DNA of 17,108 nt from JBARCX01 sp049794535 (GCA_049794535.1 JBARCX010000120.1:1-17108), one strand, 5' to 3'; shown: positions 1 to 8,307, counted from the stretch's first letter. The notes: generated by a model from the letters alone, not told the origin. Numbers and translations: made by a program.

Positions 1-18
1 CTCATTCCTCGAGCTCTC

Positions 19-582
19 ATGAAAGCTTCCGACGTCAAGAAAGGCAACGTAGTCGAACACGACGGCACCGTGTACCAGGTGCGTGACATCGAGCGTAGCT
101 CGCCGTCCGCACGCGGTGGCAATGTCACCTTCCGCTTCACGCTTTACTCCATTCCGGCTGGGCGTAAATTCGACCTCAGCCTGCGTGCTGACGATGACCT
201 GAAGGAAATGGATCTGGTCCGCCGTGCGGCGAACTTCTCGTACATGGATGGCGATGTGTTCGTGTTCATGGACGCCGAGGACTACACCCAGTTTCTGCTG
301 TCACCGGAACTGGTTGGCGACAACGCCGGCTACATCGTCGAGGGCGTGGAAGGCTATTACGTGCAGCTGATCGACGACGCGCCGGTGGGTATGCAGGTGC
401 CAACCAGTGTCGTGCTGACCGTGGTCGATACCGCGCCGGAAATCAAAGGCTCCAGCGCCACCAAACGCACCAAGCCGGCCAAGCTCAACACCGGTGTGGA
501 AATCCAGGTGCCTGAGTACGTCAGCAACGATGAAAAGGTGTGGGTGAATACGGTCACCGGCGAGTTCGCTGGCCGCGCCTGA
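19..582 (+). CDS. yeiP: Elongation factor P-like protein YeiP (EfpL)
   Basis: This 187-residue protein has the three-domain layout of the EF-P family: an N-terminal KOW-like domain (about 1-63), a middle OB domain (about 64-128) and a C-terminal OB domain ending in the signature VPEYVSNDEKVWVNT and GEFAGRA. The tip of the first domain reads SPSARGG, as in the YeiP/EfpL paralogue (SPTARG in E. coli), and not the PGKG loop of a beta-lysylated EF-P, so an arginine at residue 32 takes the functional position. The family binds ribosomes stalled on proline-rich stretches and helps peptide bond formation. Only 18 bases precede the ATG in this window, so promoter and ribosome binding site cannot be judged; GAGCTC just upstream is a weak candidate. 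A hairpin terminator follows 55 bases after the stop, so the gene seems to end its own transcript. The paralogue call is firm; whether this organism also has a canonical EF-P cannot be seen here. Confidence 0.95.
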   Translation: MKASDVKKGNVVEHDGTVYQVRDIERSSPSARGGNVTFRFTLYSIPAGRKFDLSLRADDDLKEMDLVRRAANFSYMDGDVFVFMDAEDYTQFLLSPELVGDNAGYIVEGVEGYYVQLIDDAPVGMQVPTSVVLTVVDTAPEIKGSSATKRTKPAKLNTGVEIQVPEYVSNDEKVWVNTVTGEFAGRA

Positions 583-637
583 TCTCCTGGCAGTCACATG
601 GGGTGAATCCAATGTGATGGTTTGATGTGATAAATCC

Positions 638-672
638 GAAAGCGGCGTCGTGAAAATCACGGCGCCGTTTTT
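638..672 (+). terminator. Intrinsic terminator after yeiP
   Basis: The arms GGCGTCGTGA (644-653) and TCACGGCGCC (657-666) form a 10-bp stem with one G-U pair and a 3-base loop. A further C-G pair extends it, and an A-rich start and a run of five T (668-672) flank it. It lies between the yeiP stop and the FUSC gene start, so it should end yeiP transcription. A-rich sequence on the other side gives it some bidirectional character. Confidence 0.85.
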
Positions 673-735
673 GTATGCGACAGCTTCAGTCATCGTGATG
701 CAGAATCACGACATTCCCTGCAGCCATCGAATCTC

Positions 736-2844
736 ATGTCCACACGCGGCTACTCGCTACGCGCCAATGTGCTGGAAAGCCTGACCCACACCAAGCGGCC
801 AGATGTGCCGTTGTGGGTAGTGCTACGCAATACCGCCGCCGTGGTATTGCCGCTGGGTATTGGACTAGCCACCGGCTATCCCGAAGCTGGCCTCGGCATC
901 GGCGCGGGTGCGCTGGACACGATGTTCTCCGATCAGCCAGGCCCCTATCGCCAACGTCTATGGCAGCTACTGCTCGCCTCGTTGGCAGCAGCGCTGGCTT
1001 CGATGTGCGGCTTCCTGATCGGCGGGGATCTGATACCGATGTTGATCGCTACGGCGGCCTTCGGTTTCTTCGGCGGATTGCTGGTGGTGTTCGGCACCGA
1101 TATCGCCCGTGTCGGCATGACCAGCATGATCCTGCTGGTGGTCACCGCCTCCACGCCGATTCCTTCCGTATTCGGTGCGTTAGAAGCCAGCGGACTGATC
1201 TTCGCTGGCGGTTTGCTGCTTGCTGCGTTCTCGGTGGCGGCATGGCCACTGCAACGCTATCGGCCGGAGCGGAATGCCTTGGCAGTGGTCTATCACGGCC
1301 TCGCCTCGCTGGCGAAACAGCAGGCACACGATGATGCCGATGTGCCCGCACTCACTGATGCGATGACCACGCTGCAACACACCCTGCTCGGCCGTCACCA
1401 TGCGAACGGGCGCGCGATGGAAGCCTTCGGCGTACTGCTGGAGTTGGCCGAGCGTATTCGGCTGGAACTCGTCGCGATGGCGGAGCTGCGTTCGAACCCC
1501 ACCGTGCACACGATGTTTCGTGCCGACGCAGCACGCGTGCTGGCCGCCATCGCCGAGGCACTGGAAGAAGGAGCTCCTCCGAAGCAGGCAGCACATGCAC
1601 TGCAAACCTTGCAGGCTAGCGAGCAGGCATTGCTTGGCAACGACAGCCGCGCCGATGGCCTGTCCACACACATCCACGCGTTGTCCGGCCAGCTTGCCGC
1701 CGCCGTGCGCAACGCCAACTGGGCGGGTAGCCGTGGCGAACAGCGTGCCGAAACCGCCGAAGCGCGCCTGCCGAGCGCTCTGCGCGGCAGCAATGCGCTG
1801 GCTACCTTGCGCGCCAACCTCAGCACGCACTCGGTAGCGTTCCGTCATGCCTTGCGTAGCGCGGTGTGCCTGAGCATCGCACTGCTCGTCTCTCGACTCT
1901 GGCAGTTGCCACACGGCTACTGGATACCGATGACGGCCGCGATCGTGTTGCGCCCGGATTTTGCAGCCACCTTCAACTTCGGCCTGTTGCGCGTGGTCGG
2001 TACCGTGCTCGGCCTCTTGCTTACCACCGCCTTGCTGCACTTCACGCCGCACGATGCATGGACCCACTTGGTACTCATGGGCTTGTTGTGTATGGCGTTC
2101 CGTTATCTGGCCACTGCGCACTACGGCATTGCCGTGGCCGCGCTGACCGGCACCGTGGTGATCCTGCTTTCGTTCGAGGGCGTGAATTCCACGGCCGCTG
2201 TGATGGACCGCGTGATCAACACCGCGCTAGGCAGTGGCATGGCGCTGCTCGCCTACCTGCTGTGGCCCACCTGGGAACGCTGCCGCGCACGCGCTGCATT
2301 GGCCGAGATGTTCGATGCCTACGCCGATTACCTGCGTGCACTGGCGCGCCCTGAAAAGCGCGAAGCGCATCGTGAGGCACGCACGGCGGCGCGTACGGCA
2401 CGCACTAACGCACAAGCCATGTTGGATCGCATGCGTGCCGAACCGGGCACCCCAGCGCACCTACTCGATCTCGCCAACGCGCTTTTCAGCAACGGCAACC
2501 GACTAGCGCGTACCGCCATGTCGCTAGAAGCGCTGGTCATCGATCACGACGGCCTTCCCGAGCAAGCCGAGGTCAGCGGCTTCATCGATCACAGTGCCGC
2601 CTCTCTGCATGCTATTGCAGCCGCATTGCGCGAACAGCGTATTCCACCGCCGTTGCCGGATCTGCGCGGCCTGCAACGCTCACTCGCCGCCTTGCTGGCG
2701 ATGGCTGAAAACCGCCAAGTTTCCAGGCTGCTCGTGCGTATCAGTGATCGCCTGGTCGATAACGTGGACACACTGGCGCATGTGGCGAGTCGCAGTCGGC
2801 AGGAACCGGCCGCCACTTCCGACGGCCGCCCCGTTCATCCCTGA
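736..2844 (+). CDS. FUSC-family inner-membrane transporter (YccS/AaeB-like)
   Basis: The 702-residue protein has the duplicated FUSC layout. A first hydrophobic block (about 25-172) could hold five or six membrane helices. A long, alanine-rich, probably cytoplasmic helical stretch follows (about 175-368). A second membrane block (about 372-511) carries the family signature YWIPMTAAIVLRPDF at 395-409, and a cytoplasmic helical tail ends the protein. Members include fusaric-acid resistance proteins, AaeB (efflux of hydroxylated aromatic acids) and the YccS/YhfK group, so export of an aromatic or organic acid is the likely role. No membrane-fusion partner gene is adjacent, which fits YccS-type proteins better than AaeAB or FusB-type pumps. 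The ATG at 736 has no clear Shine-Dalgarno sequence. The gene lies downstream of the yeiP terminator and is convergent with the sigma gene, overlapping its 3' end by 10 bp. The substrate is unknown. Confidence 0.85.
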   Translation: MSTRGYSLRANVLESLTHTKRPDVPLWVVLRNTAAVVLPLGIGLATGYPEAGLGIGAGALDTMFSDQPGPYRQRLWQLLLASLAAALASMCGFLIGGDLIPMLIATAAFGFFGGLLVVFGTDIARVGMTSMILLVVTASTPIPSVFGALEASGLIFAGGLLLAAFSVAAWPLQRYRPERNALAVVYHGLASLAKQQAHDDADVPALTDAMTTLQHTLLGRHHANGRAMEAFGVLLELAERIRLELVAMAELRSNPTVHTMFRADAARVLAAIAEALEEGAPPKQAAHALQTLQASEQALLGNDSRADGLSTHIHALSGQLAAAVRNANWAGSRGEQRAETAEARLPSALRGSNALATLRANLSTHSVAFRHALRSAVCLSIALLVSRLWQLPHGYWIPMTAAIVLRPDFAATFNFGLLRVVGTVLGLLLTTALLHFTPHDAWTHLVLMGLLCMAFRYLATAHYGIAVAALTGTVVILLSFEGVNSTAAVMDRVINTALGSGMALLAYLLWPTWERCRARAALAEMFDAYADYLRALARPEKREAHREARTAARTARTNAQAMLDRMRAEPGTPAHLLDLANALFSNGNRLARTAMSLEALVIDHDGLPEQAEVSGFIDHSAASLHAIAAALREQRIPPPLPDLRGLQRSLAALLAMAENRQVSRLLVRISDRLVDNVDTLAHVASRSRQEPAATSDGRPVHP

Positions 2845-3404
2845 AGTTCGCGCTGCAACCAAGCTCGAGCCAATCGCCATTCGCGCTGCACGGTGGCCGA
2901 CGAAATACCCAAGGCCACGCCGATCTGCTCGGCGTTGAGGCCAACGAAGAAACGCATCGACACAATGCTGGCCTGACGCGGATCGATTTGCTCCAACATC
3001 ACCAAGCACTCCAGCAACGCCGTGTAATCCACCTCGGGCGCCAGCGAGCCGGAGACTTCGGATAACTCGATGCGATCGCTTTCCTGCGGGCGCTTCACGG
3101 CCTGGCGTCGCCGGGCCGCATCCACCAGCACCTCACGCATCGCACGCGCAGCCACACCTAGCAGGTGACCACGGTTCTCCCACGCCGGCGCACCTTGCTT
3201 GCCAAACACCTTCAGGTAGGCCTCGTTTACCAGCGCGGTGGCACTAAGCGTGCGCTCGCTGCTGTTCTGCCGCAGCTGTGCGCCAGCAAGGCGATAGAGC
3301 GCGGCATACATCTGACGCAACGCCTCTTCCATGGCTGCCGCATCACCCGCCTGCGCCGAATGCAAAAGGCGCGTGACCTCCGCGGGATCTCGTCCGTGGC
3401 TCAT
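2835..3404 (-). CDS. ECF-type sigma factor (Sig-70 X6/ECF43-like), kinase-linked
   Basis: The 189-residue protein matches the ECF-like sigma family often annotated Sigma70_ECF or TIGR02999. Region 2 runs from about residue 8 to 95, with TALVNEAYLKVF (56-67) and RGHLLGVAARAMREVLVD. Region 4 (about 125-186) contains a helix-turn-helix, LNAEQIGVALGISSATVQREWRLARAWL. In ordinary ECF sigmas region 2.2 holds an acidic DAED-LVQE motif that contacts the RNA polymerase beta' clamp; here the aligned stretch is SATA-LVNE (54-61), so those acidic residues are absent. Thr52, Ser54 and Thr56 are possible phosphorylation sites. The gene begins 13 nt after the kinase stop on the same strand, so the two are surely co-transcribed. 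In Vibrio EcfP/PknT and Xanthomonas EcfK/PknS, kinases of this kind activate such sigmas. Its target genes cannot be identified here. The 3' end overlaps the convergent FUSC gene. Confidence 0.9.
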   Translation of the reverse strand: MSHGRDPAEVTRLLHSAQAGDAAAMEEALRQMYAALYRLAGAQLRQNSSERTLSATALVNEAYLKVFGKQGAPAWENRGHLLGVAARAMREVLVDAARRRQAVKRPQESDRIELSEVSGSLAPEVDYTALLECLVMLEQIDPRQASIVSMRFFVGLNAEQIGVALGISSATVQREWRLARAWLQRELQG

Positions 3405-3417
3405 CGATCGTCTCGCA

Positions 3418-6243
3418 TCAGTGCATCGCCATACTGGTCATGGTCGCGCACGCAGGCGGCGACAGATCTGCTGCCGTGCCACCATGTGCTTGCGCAGTGC
3501 GTACGAGTTTCCACAACGCCACGCTCCGACGACTGCAAGCACCCCAGCGCCCATTTGCCAACGGGATGGCTGAAGTGACCAGCGCAGCCGCTGGTCTGAA
3601 GTCACCGCGTGCGATGTCCAGTCCACCGCGCAATAACACGGCATCGAGCATCGGCCAACCTGTAGGTGCCGCCTTACTGCGCAAGTTGAACGCATCTAAC
3701 TCAGTCAACTGTTGCGCGCCTAACAGGTTCTGCCCGATGGCCAGTGCAGCCTCACCCTGCCCTGCAAGGCTTGCGGCGTAACTGTCCGGCGATATCTGCT
3801 GCTCACGGGCGCCCAAATGCGATGCCGCCTGCTGAAAATCTTTCATGGCTTCGCTTGCGCGCCCCTCATCCAGTGCCACCGTACCCAATACGTTCAGCGC
3901 ATCGGCGGCGTTAGTAGTGGCCCAAACCGAATGACTCGCCACACGCTGAGTGAGCTGCGGCAGTTGCGGCTTGAGCAAGGCTTCGGCGTCCGCATCGCGT
4001 CCCAACTCGATGTATTGCTGCGCGAGCGAATTCAACGTGCCCAAATAGAAATCCGGGGAGTCGGCAGCGAAACTCTGAGCCATATGCGCCGCGCGCTCCA
4101 GCGCCAGCACCGCATCCGCGGATTGCCCCATCTGCCCTAACGCGCCACCAAAGTAGGAAAGCAACCCCGCCAGCCCCGGACCAGGCGTACCCACCATGTG
4201 GTCATAGTCGGCTATCGCCTGCCGGTAGCGCTGTACGGCGCCGGCGGGATCGGCGCGCATCGACACCAGCGCCAGCGTGAAGTTGTAATAGACGCGCGTG
4301 GGATCGTCTTTCACGTAAAGTCGATCAGCTTCGTCCAGTGCACGCGTCGCGGCAGCGATCGCCGCCTGATCCTGGCCTTCAGACGCTCGCGCCATGCTTA
4401 GTACGGCCAGCGCCTGCACATGCAGTTCGGGATCAGGTTTTGCACGCGTTTCCAACTGCGTGACGATCTGCTGGATCTGATCGACAACCTGTGCCAACGG
4501 CACGTCGAGTACGCCGAGCTGGTTGTAAAGAAGATTGATGCGCACCCGCAAAATCTCATCCGCGTGGTCGCCCGGAGCTTGCGACAACAAAGCGATGGAC
4601 TCCTGATCCACCGGAATCGCCGAAGCCAGATCAATCACCGTCGAATAAGCACGCCCCAACGCCGCCAATACTTCGCCACGTTCCAGCGCACTGGCGCCAT
4701 AGGTGTGTTGTAGCTCGCGTGCTTGCTTCAGCAAAGGAATCGCTTGCCCACCCAAGCTCAACTGGTTGTACGACCGCGCCATCGATAGAAGCAGGTTGAC
4801 GCGCACCGGTGACGAAATGTCCTTGCGCGACATCAACTGCGCCGAACCGCTGTCGAGCACCTCACGCACCGTGACATGACTACCATGCGCATGGGTGGGA
4901 TCCGCGTTCTCGAAAAGCTCCTGTAGAAAACCGGCGATCGCCTGTGTCTTGTCGCGCTCGATTTCCATCCGTCGCAACTGCGCCTCGCGATCCATTGCAA
5001 AGGCCCCCAGTAACACCATGAGTAACGCAGCCACGCCCAGCCCCAGCCGATGTCGTCGCGTGAACAATCGTGCGCGATACCAATTGCGCCCTTGCCGGGC
5101 ACGCACCGGTCGCGCTGCAAGAAAACGACGTAGATCATCACCCAGCTCACCGACACTGGCATATCGTTTAGCGGGATCACTGCGCAACGCTTTCATCGCG
5201 ATGGCATCGATATCGGTGGGCACCGCGCGCACGACCTGCTGCGTTTCCAACGAAGCGTGACGCAACTGTCGACTCGGCGAGACCAAGCGGCCCGTCACAA
5301 TGGCGTTAGACACATCCAGCGCACCATCAACGTCGCGACCACCAAACGGCCGCACGCCGCACACCAATTGATACAACACCACACCGAGCGACCACACATC
5401 CGCCGCGGTACCCAACGGCAAACCACGCACCTGCTCCGGGCTTGCGTAGGCAATGGTCAATGCACGCTGCATCGTCGTGGTGCGCGCCGTGGCGACGCCA
5501 TCGACATGATCGAGCAACCGGGCAATACCGAAATCAAGCAGCTTGGGCTCGCCATCCGCAGTCACCAGAATATTGGCCGGCTTGATATCGCGGTGGATCA
5601 CCAGTTGCTGATGCGCGTACTGCACGGCCGCGCATACCTTCAGGAATAAAGTGACCCGCTCGCGCAACGACAGCCGACGGCTTTCGCACCACTCGTCGAT
5701 ACGTTCGCCCTGCACATATTCCAACGCAAGAAACGGTCGACCATCGCGGATAGTTCCAGCGTCGATCAAATGCGCAATATTAGGATGATTGAGCGTTGCC
5801 AGGATGCGGCGCTCTTCTGCAAAGCGCCGCCGCAACTCGCCCGGCATGCCTGTCGCGTTGAGGAATTTCAGTGCAACCAGTTGACGGATCTGGTCTGAGA
5901 TACCCTCGCTCGGCGTGCCCTCATCCAGCACGCGCTCGGCCAAATACACTACCCCCATACCGCCCTCACCCAATCGCCATAGGATGCGGTACTGGCTACT
6001 GCCCGTTGAATACACGCTGGAACCTGCGTCGTCTGGAACATCCTCGAGCAGCGGTAACAGCAGATCCGCATTGCCGGTGATGACCTCGGCTGCCTCCAAC
6101 ATCCAGCGCACTTCCTCGCGCAACGCTTCATCGTCACCGCAGTTGGCAGTGAGGTAGCTTTCTCGTTCGGTTATATCCATATCCAGCGCCGCTAAGGCTA
6201 TGGGTTTAGCGAGCGCGTAACGCTGCAGGCGGGCCTCACTCAT
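3418..6243 (-). CDS. Transmembrane Ser/Thr protein kinase with TPR-like C-terminal half
   Basis: The 941-residue protein starts with a helical segment common to this kinase group (about 15-55). A complete Hanks-type kinase domain follows (about 85-375): glycine loop LGEGGMGVVY at 91-100, ATP-binding Lys126 in VALKF, catalytic loop HRDIKPAN at 217-224 (Asp219), DFG at 237-239 and SPE at 268-270. All catalytic residues are present, so it should be active. A single hydrophobic helix lies at about 402-417, and the remaining 520 residues are alpha-helical and repeat-like, consistent with TPR or similar repeats on the far side of the membrane that would act as sensor. The ATG has a strong ribosome binding site, AGGGGG (6249-6254), 5 bases upstream. 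A weak promoter candidate on this strand is TATACT at 6291-6296 with a poor -35 at 6314-6319. It is the first gene of an operon with the ECF sigma factor. The likely job is to phosphorylate that sigma in response to an envelope or external signal, as PknS and PknT do. Confidence 0.93.
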   Translation of the reverse strand: MSEARLQRYALAKPIALAALDMDITERESYLTANCGDDEALREEVRWMLEAAEVITGNADLLLPLLEDVPDDAGSSVYSTGSSQYRILWRLGEGGMGVVYLAERVLDEGTPSEGISDQIRQLVALKFLNATGMPGELRRRFAEERRILATLNHPNIAHLIDAGTIRDGRPFLALEYVQGERIDEWCESRRLSLRERVTLFLKVCAAVQYAHQQLVIHRDIKPANILVTADGEPKLLDFGIARLLDHVDGVATARTTTMQRALTIAYASPEQVRGLPLGTAADVWSLGVVLYQLVCGVRPFGGRDVDGALDVSNAIVTGRLVSPSRQLRHASLETQQVVRAVPTDIDAIAMKALRSDPAKRYASVGELGDDLRRFLAARPVRARQGRNWYRARLFTRRHRLGLGVAALLMVLLGAFAMDREAQLRRMEIERDKTQAIAGFLQELFENADPTHAHGSHVTVREVLDSGSAQLMSRKDISSPVRVNLLLSMARSYNQLSLGGQAIPLLKQARELQHTYGASALERGEVLAALGRAYSTVIDLASAIPVDQESIALLSQAPGDHADEILRVRINLLYNQLGVLDVPLAQVVDQIQQIVTQLETRAKPDPELHVQALAVLSMARASEGQDQAAIAAATRALDEADRLYVKDDPTRVYYNFTLALVSMRADPAGAVQRYRQAIADYDHMVGTPGPGLAGLLSYFGGALGQMGQSADAVLALERAAHMAQSFAADSPDFYLGTLNSLAQQYIELGRDADAEALLKPQLPQLTQRVASHSVWATTNAADALNVLGTVALDEGRASEAMKDFQQAASHLGAREQQISPDSYAASLAGQGEAALAIGQNLLGAQQLTELDAFNLRSKAAPTGWPMLDAVLLRGGLDIARGDFRPAAALVTSAIPLANGRWGACSRRSVALWKLVRTAQAHGGTAADLSPPACATMTSMAMH

Positions 6244-6669
6244 GTCATCCCCCTGAAGATGATGTCGCCATGGGCCAATGGCGATCTACAAGTATAGGCA
6301 GCCTCGTGGGGCAGTGCGAGTGCACACCATTGTGGGCTTATTGCGCATATGGCAGGCGTCATCACCGCGTGAAGCGCGCGTCAGGGTTATGCGCATGAAA
6401 TTCTGAGCAAAGAGCCTGTTCAATACCTCTACGCCATTTGATACCTCGGGCAACATGCTCCCTCCCCTGCTCGCAGGGGAGGGCCGGGGTGGGGTGAAGC
6501 TTTTCGGACTGAGGCTAGTGCTTACCCCCTCCCAACCTCCCCTTGCCAGCAGGGGGAGGAGCCGGCCGCGCTATGCCTTGAAGACTTAAGACAAGCTCCA
6601 GACACAGCACGCAAACGCCATGTGCAACCGCGGCACGACGGCGACACGCGGAGGTTTTACACTCGGAGA
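6244..6669. other. Divergent intergenic region between kinase and ACMSD genes
   Basis: No coding sequence is supported in these 426 bases. The left part should hold the kinase promoter (minus strand). The centre holds an inverted pair of REP-like units at 6458-6560. The right part should hold the promoter of the ACMSD operon, but no clear -35/-10 pair was found. A minus-strand open frame running from 6515 into the ACMSD gene is only a shadow of that gene. Confidence 0.6.
6458..6560. repeat. Inverted pair of REP-like palindromic units (REPIN-like doublet)
   Basis: Unit 1 (6458-6495) contains the hairpin arms CTCCCCTGC and GCAGGGGAG followed by a G-rich tail (ggccggggtggggt). Unit 2 (6523-6560) is nearly the reverse complement: a C-rich head (accccctccc), then CTCCCCTTGC and GCAGGGGGAG. 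A 27-bp spacer separates the two. Two inverted short palindromes with a conserved C-rich flank are the form of REP doublets mobilised by RAYT transposases in gammaproteobacteria. No RAYT gene is in the window. Membership of a genome-wide family is inferred. Confidence 0.7.
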
Positions 6670-7704
6670 ATGCTAAAGATCGATTCCCACGCGCACATCC
6701 TGCCCCGTGATTGGCCGAACCTTGCGGCCAAGTACGGGAACGATCGCTTCCCGGTGATGACCCACACCGACGGGCGTCACCGCATCTACAAGGACGGTAA
6801 GTTCTTTCGCGAAGTGTGGGATTCGGCCTTCGATCCGCAACACCGCATCGACGATTACGCCCGCTTCGGCGTGGATGTACAGGTGATCTCCACCGTGCCT
6901 GTGTTGTTCTCATACTGGGCACCCGGCCATCAGGCGCTGGAGCTGCATCGGCACCTCAACGACCACATGGCGGGCATGTGCCGCGACCACCCTCGTCACT
7001 ACGCAGGCATTGGCACCGTACCGCTGCAATCGCCCGGCTTGGCGATTCGCGAGTTGGAGCGCTGCATCGACGAACTGGGGCTTCAGGGCGTGCAAATCGG
7101 CTCGCACTGCGAAGACTGGAACCTCGACGCACCCGAGCTATTCCCCTTCTTCGAGGCCGCTGCTGATTTAGGCGCGGCCGTGCTGGTGCATCCGTGGGAC
7201 ATGATGGGCACCCCCAGCATGCCCAAGTACTGGATGCCCTGGCTGGTCGGCATGCCGGCCGAGCAATCGCGCGCCGCCTGCTGCCTGGCGTTTGGCGGCG
7301 TGTTGGAGCGGCTACCCAAGCTACGCGTCATGCTGGCACATGGTGGCGGCAGCTTCCCGTGGACCATTGGCCGCATCGAGCATGGCTTCAAGATGCGCCC
7401 AGACCTGGTTGCCACCGATAACCCGCGCAACCCGCGCGAATACCTCAAGCGCCTGTACTTCGACTCCTGCGTGCACGACCCACAAGCCTTGCGCTATCTA
7501 CTGGATGTGACCGGCGTCGACCGCGTCATGCTCGGTACCGACTATCCTTTCCCGCTTGGGGAGCAGCATCCGGGCAGCGGTATCGAGTCCCTTGGGCTGA
7601 ACGATACCGACCGCGCTCAACTGTTCCACGGCACCGCACTCGAGTGGCTTGGATTGCCACTTCAGCGCTTCATTTCCGATGCACACCGACAGGAGCACGC
7701 ATGA
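6670..7704 (+). CDS. 2-amino-3-carboxymuconate-6-semialdehyde decarboxylase (ACMSD)
   Basis: This 344-residue amidohydrolase-superfamily enzyme is metal dependent and removes the carboxyl group of ACMS, the ring-opening product of 3-hydroxyanthranilate. That diverts the kynurenine pathway from quinolinate towards 2-aminomuconate semialdehyde. The sequence opens with MLKIDSHAHILP, where His7 and His9 are the first metal ligands. His174 (VLVHPWDMMG), His224 (AHGGGSFPW) and Asp291 (LGTDYPFPLG) supply the other expected catalytic and metal positions. The length fits the family (about 335). I chose the ATG at 6670 because the conserved N-terminus begins there; an in-frame GTG at 6622 would add 16 unrelated residues. 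GGAG sits too close to the ATG and GGAGG (6650-6654) rather far, so initiation may be weak. The stop overlaps the next start as ATGA. Kynureninase downstream confirms the pathway. Kynurenine monooxygenase and 3-hydroxyanthranilate dioxygenase are not in this window. Confidence 0.93.
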   Translation: MLKIDSHAHILPRDWPNLAAKYGNDRFPVMTHTDGRHRIYKDGKFFREVWDSAFDPQHRIDDYARFGVDVQVISTVPVLFSYWAPGHQALELHRHLNDHMAGMCRDHPRHYAGIGTVPLQSPGLAIRELERCIDELGLQGVQIGSHCEDWNLDAPELFPFFEAAADLGAAVLVHPWDMMGTPSMPKYWMPWLVGMPAEQSRAACCLAFGGVLERLPKLRVMLAHGGGSFPWTIGRIEHGFKMRPDLVATDNPRNPREYLKRLYFDSCVHDPQALRYLLDVTGVDRVMLGTDYPFPLGEQHPGSGIESLGLNDTDRAQLFHGTALEWLGLPLQRFISDAHRQEHA

Positions 7705-8216
7705 GCTTGTTGCGCCCCACGACGATTCTGATCGCAGCCCTGCTGCTGACCACCACCGCCGGCATTGCCCGCGCCACGGATGTCAGCATGGCCGGTGGCA
7801 GTGTGCACTTCAGCACGCCGGATACCTGGCTCGGCATCATGCAGACCGACGGCGACCCGGAGATTCGCGTGTTCCAGGTACCCGGCCCCAGCGATAGCAC
7901 CACACTGGCTCGCGTCACGGTGACGATCAAACAGGTCAATGGCACCGATGGTTTCCAGACCTACGTAAGCTCCGCCGCCGACCGAGCCAAAACGTTGACC
8001 GGCTACCAGCCGGCGACGCACGACTCCGGCGAGACGAATAGCTTCACCTATACCGCAACCGAGAGCGGTACGCCGTTCGAATACGTGGAACGCTACTGGT
8101 TCAAGAACGGCAGTGCGATCCAGTTGCGCTGCGTGCGCCCCGCGCAGAGTGAGGCTGGCCCCGCATGGAAGGCGTCATTCGACAAAGGCTGCAATGCCAT
8201 CGCTGCGGCGTTGTAA
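7701..8216 (+). CDS. Unrecognised exported protein coupled to ACMSD
   Basis: The 171-residue product begins with a typical Sec signal peptide (positive MSLLRP, hydrophobic core to about residue 20, likely cleavage after ARA at about 25). There is no lipobox cysteine, so it is probably a soluble periplasmic protein. The mature part alternates polar and hydrophobic residues in a beta-rich pattern, with two cysteines (in LRCVRP and KGCNA) that could form a disulphide. Its shape recalls small PsbP/DcrB-like domains, but I do not recognise the family with confidence. I chose the ATG at 7701 because AGGAG (7691-7695) lies 5 bases upstream and the start overlaps the ACMSD stop as ATGA. It is therefore translated with the ACMSD gene. 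Why an exported protein sits inside a cytoplasmic tryptophan-degradation operon is unclear. Confidence 0.8.
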   Translation: MSLLRPTTILIAALLLTTTAGIARATDVSMAGGSVHFSTPDTWLGIMQTDGDPEIRVFQVPGPSDSTTLARVTVTIKQVNGTDGFQTYVSSAADRAKTLTGYQPATHDSGETNSFTYTATESGTPFEYVERYWFKNGSAIQLRCVRPAQSEAGPAWKASFDKGCNAIAAAL

Positions 8217-8251
8217 TTCATTCGTCGCGTGAACGTCTAAAGCGTGAAATC

Positions 8252-8287
8252 GATGGCGCCTTCCCTGCAACGCAGAGAAGCGCCATC
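8252..8287 (+). promoter_or_regulatory. Long hairpin in the kynU leader
   Basis: Arms GATGGCGC (8252-8259) and GCGCCATC (8280-8287) pair perfectly. Inside them TTC pairs with GAA and CTGC (8265-8268) with GCAG (8272-8275) around an AAC loop, giving about 15 base pairs with one bulge and one mismatch. No T-run follows, so it is not a standard terminator. It ends 20 bases before the kynU ATG and could damp read-through, protect the 3' end of the upstream message or control kynU translation. The structure is seen; the function is inferred. Confidence 0.55.
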
Positions 8288-8307
8288 CCCCTGATTGAGA
8301 CCCCCCG

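Noticed and set aside
1180..2121. 313-codon minus-strand open frame within the FUSC gene
   Set aside because: It is antisense to a well-supported membrane protein gene, has low-complexity Gln/Arg/His-rich composition and no domain. It is a shadow produced by high GC.
6622..6669. GTG start giving a longer ACMSD
   Set aside because: The extra residues MQPRHDGDTRRFYTRR do not resemble the family, whose conserved N-terminus begins at the ATG at 6670.
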